A stretch of DNA of 20,713 nt. Source: CAMAVH01 sp036500145. Lineage in GTDB: Bacteria; Pseudomonadota; Alphaproteobacteria; SMXQ01. The notes under the pieces are model-generated. The model was not told where the DNA came from, searched no databases, and saw only the letters and a list, made by a program, of their open reading frames with translations. Below are positions 6,280 through 12,740 of this stretch, in pieces (the stretch's first letter is position 1; the number at the start of each line of letters is the position of its first letter). The DNA is taken from positions 1-20,713 of the forward strand of contig DASYCO010000034.1 in the NCBI GenBank assembly GCA_036500145.1. Direction: 5' to 3'. Both the position numbers and the translations under genes were made by a program.

Positions 6280-6531
6280 ATGAAGCTGCTCTATTTCGCC
6301 TGGCTGCGCACCCGCATCGGCCGGGCCGAAGAAACCCTGACGCCCCCCGCCGACGTCGTCACCGTCGGCGCGCTGCTGGAATGGCTGCGCGCGCAGGGCC
6401 CCGGCTACGCCGAGGCGCTGGCCGACCTGTCGGTGGTGCGTGTCGCCGTGAATCAGGACTTCGCCCAGAGCGGCGATCCGGTGAAGCCCGGCGACGAAGT
6501 GGCGCTGTTTCCGCCGGTCACGGGCGGGTAA
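6280..6531 (+). CDS. moaD: Molybdopterin synthase sulfur-carrier subunit
   Basis: An 83-residue ubiquitin-fold protein that carries sulfur as a C-terminal thiocarboxylate and donates it in the conversion of precursor Z (cPMP) to molybdopterin. It starts MKLLYFAWLR and ends in the diagnostic ALFPPVTGG; the terminal Gly-Gly is the activation site. Length matches the family. The ATG is 13 bp after the pgsA stop, without an evident Shine-Dalgarno. Its partner moaE follows after a 131-bp gap occupied by a palindromic repeat, which is unusual for a pair whose genes are often adjacent. Confidence 0.95.
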   Translation: MKLLYFAWLRTRIGRAEETLTPPADVVTVGALLEWLRAQGPGYAEALADLSVVRVAVNQDFAQSGDPVKPGDEVALFPPVTGG

Positions 6532-6550
6532 AGTTTCGCTTTGCCCCATT

Positions 6551-6640
6551 CGTCATGCTCGCACGTGTTGCGAGCATCCACACCTTGGCGGCGTTTCAAA
6601 AGAAAGTCGCGGATGGCCGGAACAAGTCCGGCCATGACGC
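6551..6640. repeat. REP-like palindromic intergenic element between moaD and moaE
   Basis: The element is bounded by CGTCATG (6551-6557) and the inverted CATGACG (6633-6639) and holds two hairpins: ATGCTCGC (6555-6562)/GCGAGCAT (6570-6577), and ATGGCCGGA (6613-6621)/TCCGGCCAT (6627-6635) with loop ACAAG. The minus strand spuriously reads MAGLVPAIRDF and so on, a string I recognise from dispersed intergenic repeats of many Alphaproteobacteria. A relative lies at 11747-11826, sharing CGTCATG and the hairpin core CGGA-A/T-CAAGTCCG. Confidence 0.75.
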
Positions 6641-6662
6641 GTAAAAAAGGACCGTCTATCGC

Positions 6663-7127
6663 ATGATCCGCGTGCAGCGCGAAGACTTCGACATCGGCGC
6701 CGAATTGGATGCGTTGACGGTGGGCCGCACGGACATCGGCGGCCTGGCGAACTTCGTCGGCCTGGTGCGCGACTTTGTCGGCAAGGACAAAGCCATCGGC
6801 GCCGACGTCGCGGCGCTCACCCTCGAACACTATCCCGGCATGACCGAGAAGCGCCTGGCTGATATCGAGGCCGAGGCCAACGCGCGCTGGCCGCTCGCCG
6901 CCAGCCTCATCATCCACCGGTACGGCCGCATGATGCCGGGCGAGCGCATCGTCATGGTCGCCTGCGCCGCCGCTCATCGCGAAGACGCCTTCGCCGCCTG
7001 CCAATTCCTGATGGACTGGCTCAAGACCTCGGCCCCTTTCTGGAAACAGGAAGACACGCCCGATGGCCCGCGCTGGGTCGAAGCCGACACCAAGGACGAC
7101 GCGCTGGCGGCAAGGTGGAAAAAGTAG
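6663..7127 (+). CDS. moaE: Molybdopterin synthase catalytic subunit
   Basis: A 154-residue cytoplasmic enzyme subunit that, in a heterotetramer with MoaD, inserts the dithiolene sulfurs into cPMP. Family features are clear: GGLANFVGLVRDF near 26-38, LTLEHYPGM at 52-60, HRYGRMMPGERIVMVA at 85-100, and WLKTSAPFWKQE with the catalytic lysines Lys121 and Lys128. Length is close to E. coli MoaE (150). AAAAAAGGA (6643-6651) is an upstream ribosome-binding candidate 11 bp before the ATG. The REP-like element in front may alter expression relative to moaD. Confidence 0.96.
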   Translation: MIRVQREDFDIGAELDALTVGRTDIGGLANFVGLVRDFVGKDKAIGADVAALTLEHYPGMTEKRLADIEAEANARWPLAASLIIHRYGRMMPGERIVMVACAAAHREDAFAACQFLMDWLKTSAPFWKQEDTPDGPRWVEADTKDDALAARWKK

Positions 7128-7242
7128 CCTGCCCGCTTGGGCTCGCCTCCCGCCCTTTTATCGGCCGCAAGATTTCAGCGACAAAACCTGCGTATCGAAT
7201 CCGAAGCGGAAAATTTTGCCGCGAACATCAACCAGCCGGAAT

Positions 7243-7270
7243 TTGCTTGGGTTGGCGATAGCGCCATACT
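7243..7270 (+). promoter_or_regulatory. Weak promoter candidate for the secreted protein gene
   Basis: TTGCTT (7243-7248), 16 bp, CATACT (7265-7270) is a loose sigma-70-type match about 55 bp before the start at 7326. The rest of the gap after moaE (7128-7325) is less GC-rich and holds no other feature I can support. Confidence 0.25.
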
Positions 7271-7325
7271 AAATTTCTGTCGCGGCCTGCCGCGCAGCAG
7301 GAAAAGAGCTTAATATGGAGTGCAT

Positions 7326-7943
7326 ATGCACCGCATTTTAGTGAGATTCGCAGCGGCTATGGCGCTTGCGATATCATGGCTCATCGCCCTGCCTGCCGTT
7401 TCACACGCGCAGACCATGCCGCCCCCACAGATCGCTGTCGACGTATGGGATCCGCTATGGACCGACGCCGAAGCCGCTCGTGTCTTTTCAGAAAGCCGGC
7501 AGATCGTCGCCAATGACGGCAGGTGCCTTCACATCGTCAATAGCGACGACAGTTCGGCGCTCAACGGCTTGCGGACTGAAGCCAGCTTTCAATTGCGCCC
7601 ATGCGATCCCAGAATGCTCGAACAGCGATTCATACCCGACGCCAACTTCATCAAGCCCGCCATGAAGGGACGCCCCTCATCCGAAAAGAAGCCCGCCAGT
7701 CAAACCGCCTGGTATTCGGCCTGCGCCACATTTCGATACAACGCGTTTTCTTTGGTCACGCGCAAATGCGGCAGTGAGTACGATCCGGACTTTCAGCGCT
7801 GGGTTTTTAACGGCAAGGAATTCGTCAGCCCGATGAATCCCTTCAAGAGATGCCTCCAGGCCCCTGATCCGAAGGAACGCCTGGCCTATGTCACCGGAAG
7901 CGATTGCGACGGCGGACCCAGGCAGCAGTGGAGCTGGCGTTAA
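7326..7943 (+). CDS. Secreted protein with ricin-B-like (beta-trefoil) features
   Basis: A 205-residue protein with a Sec signal peptide (basic MHRILVR, hydrophobic core, probable cleavage after SHA at 28). The mature part has trefoil-lectin hallmarks: GRCLHIVNSD near the start of the mature domain, LRPCDPRMLEQRF in the middle, and RCLQAPDPKERLAYVTGSDCDGGPRQQWSWR at the end, where the last Q-x-W is the classic ricin-B repeat motif. Cysteines are in pairs suitable for disulfides. Carbohydrate binding is inference. ATG 7326 is preferred over GTG 7320 because GGAG (7317-7320) sits 5 bp before it. Codons are less GC-biased than in the neighbours, which may indicate acquisition. It stands alone between moaE and a terminator shared with convergent ilvE. 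Confidence 0.7.
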   Translation: MHRILVRFAAAMALAISWLIALPAVSHAQTMPPPQIAVDVWDPLWTDAEAARVFSESRQIVANDGRCLHIVNSDDSSALNGLRTEASFQLRPCDPRMLEQRFIPDANFIKPAMKGRPSSEKKPASQTAWYSACATFRYNAFSLVTRKCGSEYDPDFQRWVFNGKEFVSPMNPFKRCLQAPDPKERLAYVTGSDCDGGPRQQWSWR

Positions 7944-7970
7944 CGCCACCGCAGCTCGCAACGACAACGC

Positions 7971-7998
7971 AAAAGGGCGCTCGAATGAGCGCCCTTTT
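7971..7998. terminator. Bidirectional intrinsic terminator
   Basis: AAAAGGGCGCTC (7971-7982) and GAGCGCCCTTTT (7987-7998) form a perfect 12-bp stem with loop GAAT. The T-run on one side and A-run on the other make a Rho-independent terminator for both the secreted-protein gene (stop at 7943) and convergent ilvE (stop at 8020). Confidence 0.93.
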
Positions 7999-8019
7999 AC
8001 TTGGCCATGCCGCCGGCAA

Positions 8020-8907
8020 TCAAGCGCTCACGGGCGCCTTGCCATTCACCAGCGCGTCATAGTCTTCCATCAGCGCGCGGGTGACCGGGCCGACGGTGAA
8101 CTTGTACTCGTCGACTTCGGAGACCGGCGTCACCTCGGCGGCGGTGCCGGTGAGGAACATCTCCTGCGACTTGCCGAGCTCTTCCGGCATGATGGCGCGC
8201 TCGGTCACCTTGATGCCGCGCTTGCGCGCGAGGTCGATCACCGTCTGGCGCGTGATGCCGTTGAGGAAGCAGTCCGGCGTCGGCGTGTGGATCTCGCCGT
8301 TCTGCACCAGGAAGACGTTGGCGCCGGTCGATTCGGCGAGCTGGCCGCGATAGTCGAGCATCAGCGCGTCGTCGTAGCCCTTGGCCTCGGCCGCGTGCTT
8401 GCTGAGCGTACAGATCATGTAGAGGCCGGAGGCCTTGGCATGCACCGGCTCGGTCTCGGGCGACGGACGCTTGTAGAGGGCGCGCGTCAGGCGCAGGCCG
8501 CGCAGGCGCGCTTCCGGCGTGAAGTAGGACGGCCATTCCCAGACGGCGATGGAGACGTGGATCTTGGTGGCCTGCGCCGACACGGCCATCATCTCGGTGC
8601 CGCGCCAGGCGACGGGACGGACGTAGGCATTGGCGAAGCCGGAGGCCTTCACCATCTCCTCGCTGGCCTTGTCGATCTCCTCGACGCTGTAGGGGATCTT
8701 CATGCCGAGCAGCTCGGCCGACTTGAACAGGCGCTGGGTGTGCTCGTGCAGCTTGAAGATCTTGCCCGAGTAGGCGCGCTCGCCCTCGAAGACGACGCTG
8801 GCGTAGTGCAGACCATGGCTGAGAACGTGGATGTTGGCTTCGCGCCAAGGCACTTGCTTGCCGTCGAACCAGATCAAGCCGTCACGATCGTCAAAAGGAA
8901 GAGCCAT
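8020..8907 (-). CDS. ilvE: Branched-chain amino acid aminotransferase
   Basis: A 295-residue PLP enzyme of fold type IV that interconverts Leu, Ile and Val with their 2-oxo acids, with glutamate/2-oxoglutarate as partner. Recognisable segments are IHVLSHGLHYASVVFEGERAY (26-46), YVRPVAWRG (95-103), the PLP-binding Lys158 in VHAKASGLYM, GYDDALMLDYRGQLAEST with the conserved Glu, and FLTGTAAEVTPV near the C-terminus. Length is close to E. coli IlvE (309). It diverges from petP; a promoter candidate on the minus strand at 8955-8983 overlaps an operator-like dyad at the petP start, so the MarR protein may control it. Confidence 0.95.
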   Translation of the reverse strand: MALPFDDRDGLIWFDGKQVPWREANIHVLSHGLHYASVVFEGERAYSGKIFKLHEHTQRLFKSAELLGMKIPYSVEEIDKASEEMVKASGFANAYVRPVAWRGTEMMAVSAQATKIHVSIAVWEWPSYFTPEARLRGLRLTRALYKRPSPETEPVHAKASGLYMICTLSKHAAEAKGYDDALMLDYRGQLAESTGANVFLVQNGEIHTPTPDCFLNGITRQTVIDLARKRGIKVTERAIMPEELGKSQEMFLTGTAAEVTPVSEVDEYKFTVGPVTRALMEDYDALVNGKAPVSA

Positions 8908-8954
8908 GGTAATTTTCTTTCGTCAGGACTGGGGGTGAGGAAAGGCTATTGCGT

Positions 8955-8983
8955 CAGGTAGCATCCTCGGGCATATATGTCAA
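8955..8983 (-). promoter_or_regulatory. ilvE promoter candidate
   Basis: On the minus strand TTGACA(T) at 8983-8977, 14 bp, GCTACCTG at 8962-8955 resembles the alphaproteobacterial housekeeping form TTGACGS-N10-14-GCTANAWC. It would start transcription about 40 bp before the ilvE ATG. Its -35 lies in the left arm of the dyad 8976-8996. Confidence 0.5.
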
Positions 8984-8996
8984 CATGGCTGACATA
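8976..8996. promoter_or_regulatory. MarR-type operator candidate over the petP start codon
   Basis: TATGTCA (8976-8982) and TGACATA (8990-8996) are perfect 7-bp inverted arms with a 7-bp spacer that contains the petP ATG (8985-8987). MarR proteins usually bind such dyads near their own genes. Occupation would also block the ilvE -35. Binding is inferred. Confidence 0.6.
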
Positions 8997-9518
8997 AAAT
9001 CCGGCGTGAACCCGCTCTTTCTGCGCGAAGAAGAACTTCGCCAAGGCATCGAGCTGCTGTTCTACGCCTATCGCGACTTCACCGACGAAGCGGACACCGT
9101 GCTGGCGCGCTACAAGCTCGGCCGCGCCCATCACCGCGCCCTCTACTTCGTCGGCCGGCATCCCGGCATCAGCGTGTCGGAGCTGCTCGCCATCCTGCGC
9201 ATCACCAAGCAGAGCCTGGCCCGCGTGCTGAACGACCTGGTGCGCCAGGGCTTCATCACCCAGACCGCCGGCATGACCGACCGCCGCCGCCGCCACCTGG
9301 AGCTGACGCCCAAGGGCCTCGAGCTCGAACGCCAGCTCACGGAGAAGCAGCGCGCCCGCGTCGCCCGCGCCTATCGCCAAGCCGGCGCCGAGGCGGTCGA
9401 GGGCTTCCGCAAGGTGCTGCTCGGCATCATCAACGAGCATGACCGCCGGCTCTTGCAGCCGCCCGGAACGCAGCTTGCCGGGCCCGGCACGCCGGCAACG
9501 CCGCCCCACCGTCCCTGA
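8985..9518 (+). CDS. petP: MarR-family transcriptional regulator, PetP-like
   Basis: A 177-residue winged-helix DNA-binding protein. The helix-turn-helix spans GISVSELLAILRITKQSLARVLNDLVRQGFI (near 57-87), followed by the wing TAGMTDRRRRHLELTPKG. The N-terminal FLREEELRQGIELLFYAYRDF and the RAHHRALYFVGRHPG stretch resemble PetP of Rhodobacter capsulatus, which sits next to petR as here. The last 20 residues are Pro/Gly rich. ATG 8985 is the only good start; TTG 8949 upstream is less likely. The start codon lies inside the dyad, suggesting autoregulation. TTGCGT (8949) and TATATG (8974-8979) are weak promoter elements that would put the transcript start at or next to the ATG. The stop lies in the first unit of a 14-bp tandem repeat. 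Confidence 0.85.
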   Translation: MADIKSGVNPLFLREEELRQGIELLFYAYRDFTDEADTVLARYKLGRAHHRALYFVGRHPGISVSELLAILRITKQSLARVLNDLVRQGFITQTAGMTDRRRRHLELTPKGLELERQLTEKQRARVARAYRQAGAEAVEGFRKVLLGIINEHDRRLLQPPGTQLAGPGTPATPPHRP

Positions 9519-9578
9519 TGTGCCGTCCATGATGTGCCGCCTGTGATGCGCCGCCTGTGATGCGCCGCCCCTGACGCA
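9509..9578 (+). repeat. 14-bp tandem repeat, five units
   Basis: Units of 14 bp begin at 9509, 9523, 9537, 9551 and 9565: CCGTCCCTGATGTG, CCGTCCATGATGTG, CCGCCTGTGATGCG twice, and a degenerate CCGCCCCTGACGCA. Units three and four are identical. The array begins inside the petP stop codon region and ends 18 bp before the petR -10 element, so copy number could change the petP-petR spacing without altering the PetP protein. Confidence 0.85.
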
Positions 9579-9601
9579 TCGCCGCCTTTTCCGCCTATAA
9601 T
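9571..9601 (+). promoter_or_regulatory. petR promoter candidate, probably giving a leaderless mRNA
   Basis: TATAAT at 9596-9601 is a perfect -10 hexamer and the petR ATG begins only 6 bp later, so transcription would start at or beside the A of the ATG. CTGACG (9571-9576) is a weak -35 at 19 bp and overlaps the last tandem-repeat unit. No Shine-Dalgarno precedes the ATG. Confidence 0.55.
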
Positions 9602-9607
9602 CGGCCC

Positions 9608-10375
9608 ATGAGCGACCAGCCCAGCGACTTCCTCGACAAGGCGGCCGGCGACAAGACGGCCGGCGCCGACGCGCCGCACGTGCTGGTGGTCGACGACGAC
9701 CGCCGCCTGCGCGACCTGCTGCAGCGCTACCTGTCCGAGAACGGCTTTCGCGTCACCACGGCGGGCGACGCCGCGCTGGCGCGCGCCAAGCTCGCCAGCA
9801 TCGCCTTCGACCTCCTGGTGCTCGACGTGATGATGCCCGGCGAATCGGGCCTCGACCTCACCGCCAGCCTGCGCAAGGACAGCCGCGTGCCGATCCTGCT
9901 GCTCACCGCCATGAGCGAGGCCGACGACCGCATCCGCGGCTTCGAGCGCGGCGCCGACGACTACCTGCCGAAGCCATTCGAGCCGCGCGAGCTGGTGCTG
10001 CGCATCCGCACGATCCTGACGCGCGTGCGCGAGCCGGCGCCGAAGGCCGCGCCGCCGACGCTGCTGCGCTTCGGCGACTACCTGTTCTCGCCGCTGCGCG
10101 ACGAGCTGCGGCGCGGCGCCGTCGTCGTGCGGCTGACCTCCGGCGAGGCCAGCCTGCTGCGCGCCCTGGCGGAGAAGCCCGGCGAGCCGGTCAGCCGCGA
10201 GGACCTGTCGCGCCGCACCGGCCAGGGCGACGGCGGCGACGCCGAGGACGCCGGCGCCACCCGCGCCATCGACGTGCAGGTGACCCGCCTGCGCCGCAAG
10301 ATCGAGCCCGACCCGAAGGCCCCGCGCTACCTGCAGACCGTGCGCGGCCAGGGCTACGTGCTGCGGCCGGATTGA
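9608..10375 (+). CDS. petR: OmpR-family response regulator, PetR-like
   Basis: A 255-residue two-component regulator. The receiver domain (about 24-138) has the acidic triad in VVDDD (29-31), phospho-acceptor Asp73 in LLVLDVMMPGESG, Thr100 in LLLTAMSEADDRI and Lys122 in LPKPFEP. The C-terminal winged helix (about 155-255) ends with TRLRRKIEPDPKAPRYLQTVRGQGYVLRPD. The MarR-then-OmpR order and the LPKPFEPRELVLRI stretch recall R. capsulatus PetR, needed for cytochrome bc1 expression; that role here is inference. A Gly/Asp-rich insert (GQGDGGDAEDAG) lies in the DNA-binding domain. The 20-residue N-terminal extension is not conserved. The sensor kinase starts 42 bp downstream. Confidence 0.93.
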   Translation: MSDQPSDFLDKAAGDKTAGADAPHVLVVDDDRRLRDLLQRYLSENGFRVTTAGDAALARAKLASIAFDLLVLDVMMPGESGLDLTASLRKDSRVPILLLTAMSEADDRIRGFERGADDYLPKPFEPRELVLRIRTILTRVREPAPKAAPPTLLRFGDYLFSPLRDELRRGAVVVRLTSGEASLLRALAEKPGEPVSREDLSRRTGQGDGGDAEDAGATRAIDVQVTRLRRKIEPDPKAPRYLQTVRGQGYVLRPD

Positions 10376-10388
10376 GGACCGCAACGCC

Positions 10389-10421
10389 ATGACGCCTCAC
10401 CGCATGAAGCCCCGCAGATGA
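10389..10421 (+). CDS. Possible 10-codon leader ORF before the kinase gene
   Basis: ATG at 10389 reads MTPHRMKPRR and stops at TGA 10419-10421, which overlaps the kinase ATG (10418-10420) as ATGA. GAGGA at 10374-10378 is a Shine-Dalgarno candidate 10 bp upstream, better than anything in front of the kinase ATG. It may feed ribosomes to the kinase start. Chance is a real alternative for so short an ORF. Confidence 0.3.
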   Translation: MTPHRMKPRR

Positions 10422-11740
10422 ACGCCTTCACCCAGCAGATCAAGCGCCTGCTGCCGCGCGGCCTGTTCGGCCGCTCGCTGCTGATCATCGTCATGCCGCT
10501 GATCCTGCTACAGCTCATCTCGGCCACCGTGTTCTACGAGCGCCACTGGGACAACGTGGCGCGCCGCCTCGCCCTCACCCTGGCCGGCGACATCGGCACC
10601 GTCGTCGATTCCTTCCGCGAGACCAACGACCCGCAGGCCCGCGAGCGCGTGCTGACCATCGCCGCCGTCAACATGGCGCTCGGCCTGTCGTTCCGCGACG
10701 ACGCCATCCTGCCCAACGTCGTGCCCGAGAAGATGATCGAGGGCGACGAGATCCTTCTGCATACCCTGTCGGACATGCTCGGCCGCCCCTTCACCTTCGA
10801 GCTGACCGGCCCGTCCGGCGACATCGCCATCCACGTGCAGCTGCCCGACGGCGTGCTCGACGTGCTGGCGCCGCGCAAGCGGCTCTACACCTCCACCACC
10901 TACATCTTCGTCATGTGGATGGTGGGCTCGTCGCTCGTGCTATTCGGCGTCGCCATGATCTTCATGCGCAACCAGGTGCGGCCGATCCGCCGCCTCGCCA
11001 TCGCCGCCGACGCGCTCGGCAAGGGCCGCGACGTGCCGACCTTCAAGCTGCAGGGCGCCACCGAAGTGCGCCAGGCCGCCACCGCCTTCAACCTGATGCG
11101 CGACCGCCTGCTGCGCCAGCTCGGCCAGCGCACGGAGATGCTTGCCGGCGTGTCGCACGACCTGCGCACGCCCTTGACGCGCATGAAGCTGCAGCTCGCG
11201 CTGCTGCCCGAGAGCGCCGACGTCGCCGAGCTGAAGGCCGACGTGGCCGAGATGGAGACGATGATCGAGGGCTACCTCGCCTTCGCGCGCGGCGAAGGGC
11301 CGGAGAACCCGGTGCCGACCGACCTCGGCGACCTGCTGGCCGACGTGGTGAGCGGCGCGCAGCGCGCCGGCGGCGACGTCGCCCTGCGCACCACCGGCGA
11401 CCTCACGCTGCCGCTGCGCCCGGCCGCCTTCAAGCGCTGCCTCGCCAACCTCGTCGGCAACGCCATGCGCTACGGCAAGACCGTCGCCGTGGCGGCGGCG
11501 CGCAAGGGCGACAGCGTCGAAGTGACGGTGGACGACGACGGCCCCGGCATTCCCGCCGGGCGGCGCGACGAGGTGTTCCGGCCGTTCTATCGGCTAGAAG
11601 AATCGCGCAACATCGAGACCGGCGGCGTCGGCTTGGGGCTGACCATCGCGCGCGACGTGGTCCACGCCCATGGCGGCGCGATCCTGCTGGAAGAATCGCC
11701 GCTCGGCGGCCTGCGCGCCCGCCTGCGCCTGCCCGTCTGA
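10418..11740 (+). CDS. Membrane sensor histidine kinase, EnvZ-like
   Basis: A 440-residue HK partner for the response regulator just upstream. Two transmembrane helices (about 19-40 and 161-183) flank a periplasmic domain of roughly 120 residues. A HAMP domain follows (RPIRRLAIAADALGKG), then the dimerisation and phospho-acceptor segment with His247 in AGVSHDLRTPLTRMKL. The ATPase has the N box NLVGNAMRYGK, G1 DDDGPGIPAGRRDEVFRPFYRL and G2 TGGVGLGLTIA. All catalytic elements look intact. Gene order MarR-RR-HK suggests one operon, with petR also having its own promoter. The signal sensed is unknown; a link to respiratory gene control is inferred only from petP/petR. Confidence 0.95.
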   Translation: MNAFTQQIKRLLPRGLFGRSLLIIVMPLILLQLISATVFYERHWDNVARRLALTLAGDIGTVVDSFRETNDPQARERVLTIAAVNMALGLSFRDDAILPNVVPEKMIEGDEILLHTLSDMLGRPFTFELTGPSGDIAIHVQLPDGVLDVLAPRKRLYTSTTYIFVMWMVGSSLVLFGVAMIFMRNQVRPIRRLAIAADALGKGRDVPTFKLQGATEVRQAATAFNLMRDRLLRQLGQRTEMLAGVSHDLRTPLTRMKLQLALLPESADVAELKADVAEMETMIEGYLAFARGEGPENPVPTDLGDLLADVVSGAQRAGGDVALRTTGDLTLPLRPAAFKRCLANLVGNAMRYGKTVAVAAARKGDSVEVTVDDDGPGIPAGRRDEVFRPFYRLEESRNIETGGVGLGLTIARDVVHAHGGAILLEESPLGGLRARLRLPV

Positions 11741-11746
11741 CCAACC

Positions 11747-11826
11747 CGTCATGCCCGGCTTGCCCCGAGCCTCCAGGGCAAACGCCAAGACATTCCCGGC
11801 ATGGCCCCTCGGATCAAGTCCGAGGG
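11747..11826. repeat. REP-like palindromic element after the kinase gene
   Basis: It begins with CGTCATG (11747-11753) and ends in the hairpin CCCTCGGA (11806-11813) / TCCGAGGG (11819-11826) with loop TCAAG. The core CGGATCAAGTCCG differs at one base from the matching core of the element at 6551-6640. It lies between convergent genes and may also act as a transcription barrier. The remainder to 11871 shows nothing else. Confidence 0.65.
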
Positions 11827-11871
11827 CGGCGATCGGGAAAGGCGACCTATCCTGCTTGAACTGCGAGAGGC

Positions 11872-12354
11872 CTAGCCGCGCTTGGTGTAGAGCAGCGCCT
11901 TTTCCGCGTTGATGACGATCTGCACTTCGCTGCGCCCCATCACCAGGCGCGCCGACCACTCGCGCCGCGACGTGCGCCAGGTGTCGTTGCCGTCGACGTC
12001 TTCGTCGGGGGCGACGGCGAAGTTGGTGAAGGCGATGTGGTCGCCGACGCGCTCCCATTGGCCCTGGTGGATCAAGGCGCCCTCGGGCGAGCGGTAGTTG
12101 CGCGAATAGCTGCCGTCGGGATGCAGCTCAAGGATGTCGGTCACGCCTTCGCGGTTGGCGAGGTAGACGCCGGGCAGGTCGAGGCTCTGCTCCGCCGTGA
12201 CGGCCGAAGAGCCCGGCGGCGGCGCGGATTTCGGCGCCGCCAGCGACTCGGCGCTCTCGACCGGGGTCACGTCGACGTCGATGTGCCAGGTCATGTAGCG
12301 GTAGAGGCCGTATCCCGCCGCGAGCACAGCCAACAAGGCGATCAGTTTTTTCAT
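11872..12354 (-). CDS. Small membrane-anchored or exported protein of unknown function
   Basis: A 160-residue protein starting MKKLIALLAVLAAGYGLYRYM, a signal peptide or N-terminal membrane anchor without a lipobox cysteine. A Pro/Ser/Ala linker (about 40-55) leads to a predicted beta-rich domain, LPGVYLANREGVTDILELHPDG followed by YSRNYRSPEGALIHQGQWERVGDHIAFTNF, a pattern of G-x-Y, L-x-x-D-G-x-Y and G-x-W-x-x-x-G-D seen in lipocalin-like or NlpE-like small barrels. The function is not recognised. It is the last gene of a minus-strand run, 10 bp after the stop of the preceding gene. The frame is open upstream, but the added sequence is shadow of that gene, so ATG at 12354 was chosen. Confidence 0.75.
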   Translation of the reverse strand: MKKLIALLAVLAAGYGLYRYMTWHIDVDVTPVESAESLAAPKSAPPPGSSAVTAEQSLDLPGVYLANREGVTDILELHPDGSYSRNYRSPEGALIHQGQWERVGDHIAFTNFAVAPDEDVDGNDTWRTSRREWSARLVMGRSEVQIVINAEKALLYTKRG

Positions 12355-12364
12355 GGATGCATGC

Positions 12365-12739
12365 CTAGCGATACAAAATGTCGATGGAGCCCGCTTCATC
12401 GGCTTTCTTGTAGATGCGCGGCGCAGGCCGCGGCATCTCGATGACCAGCGTCTTGTCGTCTTGCCAGGCCACGGCGAGGGCGTATCGGCCATCGATGGCG
12501 AAAAAGGGCAGGATTCGCTCTGGCCGGAATGTCTGGCCCTTCGCCACGATTGCGACTTGCGTGTTGAGGCCGACCGTCGCGCCGCATTCCATGCCGTACA
12601 CCACCGCGCGCCTGGCGCCGTTCGGCGATGTCAGCTCGGATCGAAGATCGACGCCGCATGAAGACATGCGCTGCCAAATCTCATGCGCGCCATAACCGCC
12701 TACTGCCAGAACAACCAGAAGCAGCGCGATTTTTTTCAC
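12365..12739 (-). CDS. Small membrane-anchored or exported protein, possibly DUF5412-like
   Basis: A 124-residue protein that begins with GTG: MKKIALLLVVLAVGGYGAHEIW, an N-terminal anchor or signal. The rest contains two cysteines (SSCGVDL and GMECGATVGL) and SPNGARRAVVYGMECGATVGLNTQVAIV, a pattern I associate weakly with DUF5412 proteins; the function is unknown. The GTG is 1 bp after the proC TGA, which indicates translational coupling to proC, and AAGGAG lies within the proC 3' end. Its first 20 residues resemble those of the next gene downstream (11872-12354), suggesting related or similarly targeted proteins. Base use is less GC rich than in proC. Confidence 0.75.
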   Translation of the reverse strand: MKKIALLLVVLAVGGYGAHEIWQRMSSCGVDLRSELTSPNGARRAVVYGMECGATVGLNTQVAIVAKGQTFRPERILPFFAIDGRYALAVAWQDDKTLVIEMPRPAPRIYKKADEAGSIDILYR

Positions 12740-12740
12740 G

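Noticed and set aside
6453..7004. Minus-strand frame containing MAGLVPAI across the moaD-moaE gap
   Set aside because: It is the spurious translation of the palindromic repeat plus the reverse of moaE.
7887..8961. Plus-strand frame of about 357 codons across ilvE
   Set aside because: Reverse shadow of ilvE; composition is His/Arg/Gly/Asp-rich and it crosses the clear bidirectional terminator.
9509..9578. CRISPR array
   Set aside because: Units are directly tandem at 14 bp with no spacers; this is a minisatellite.
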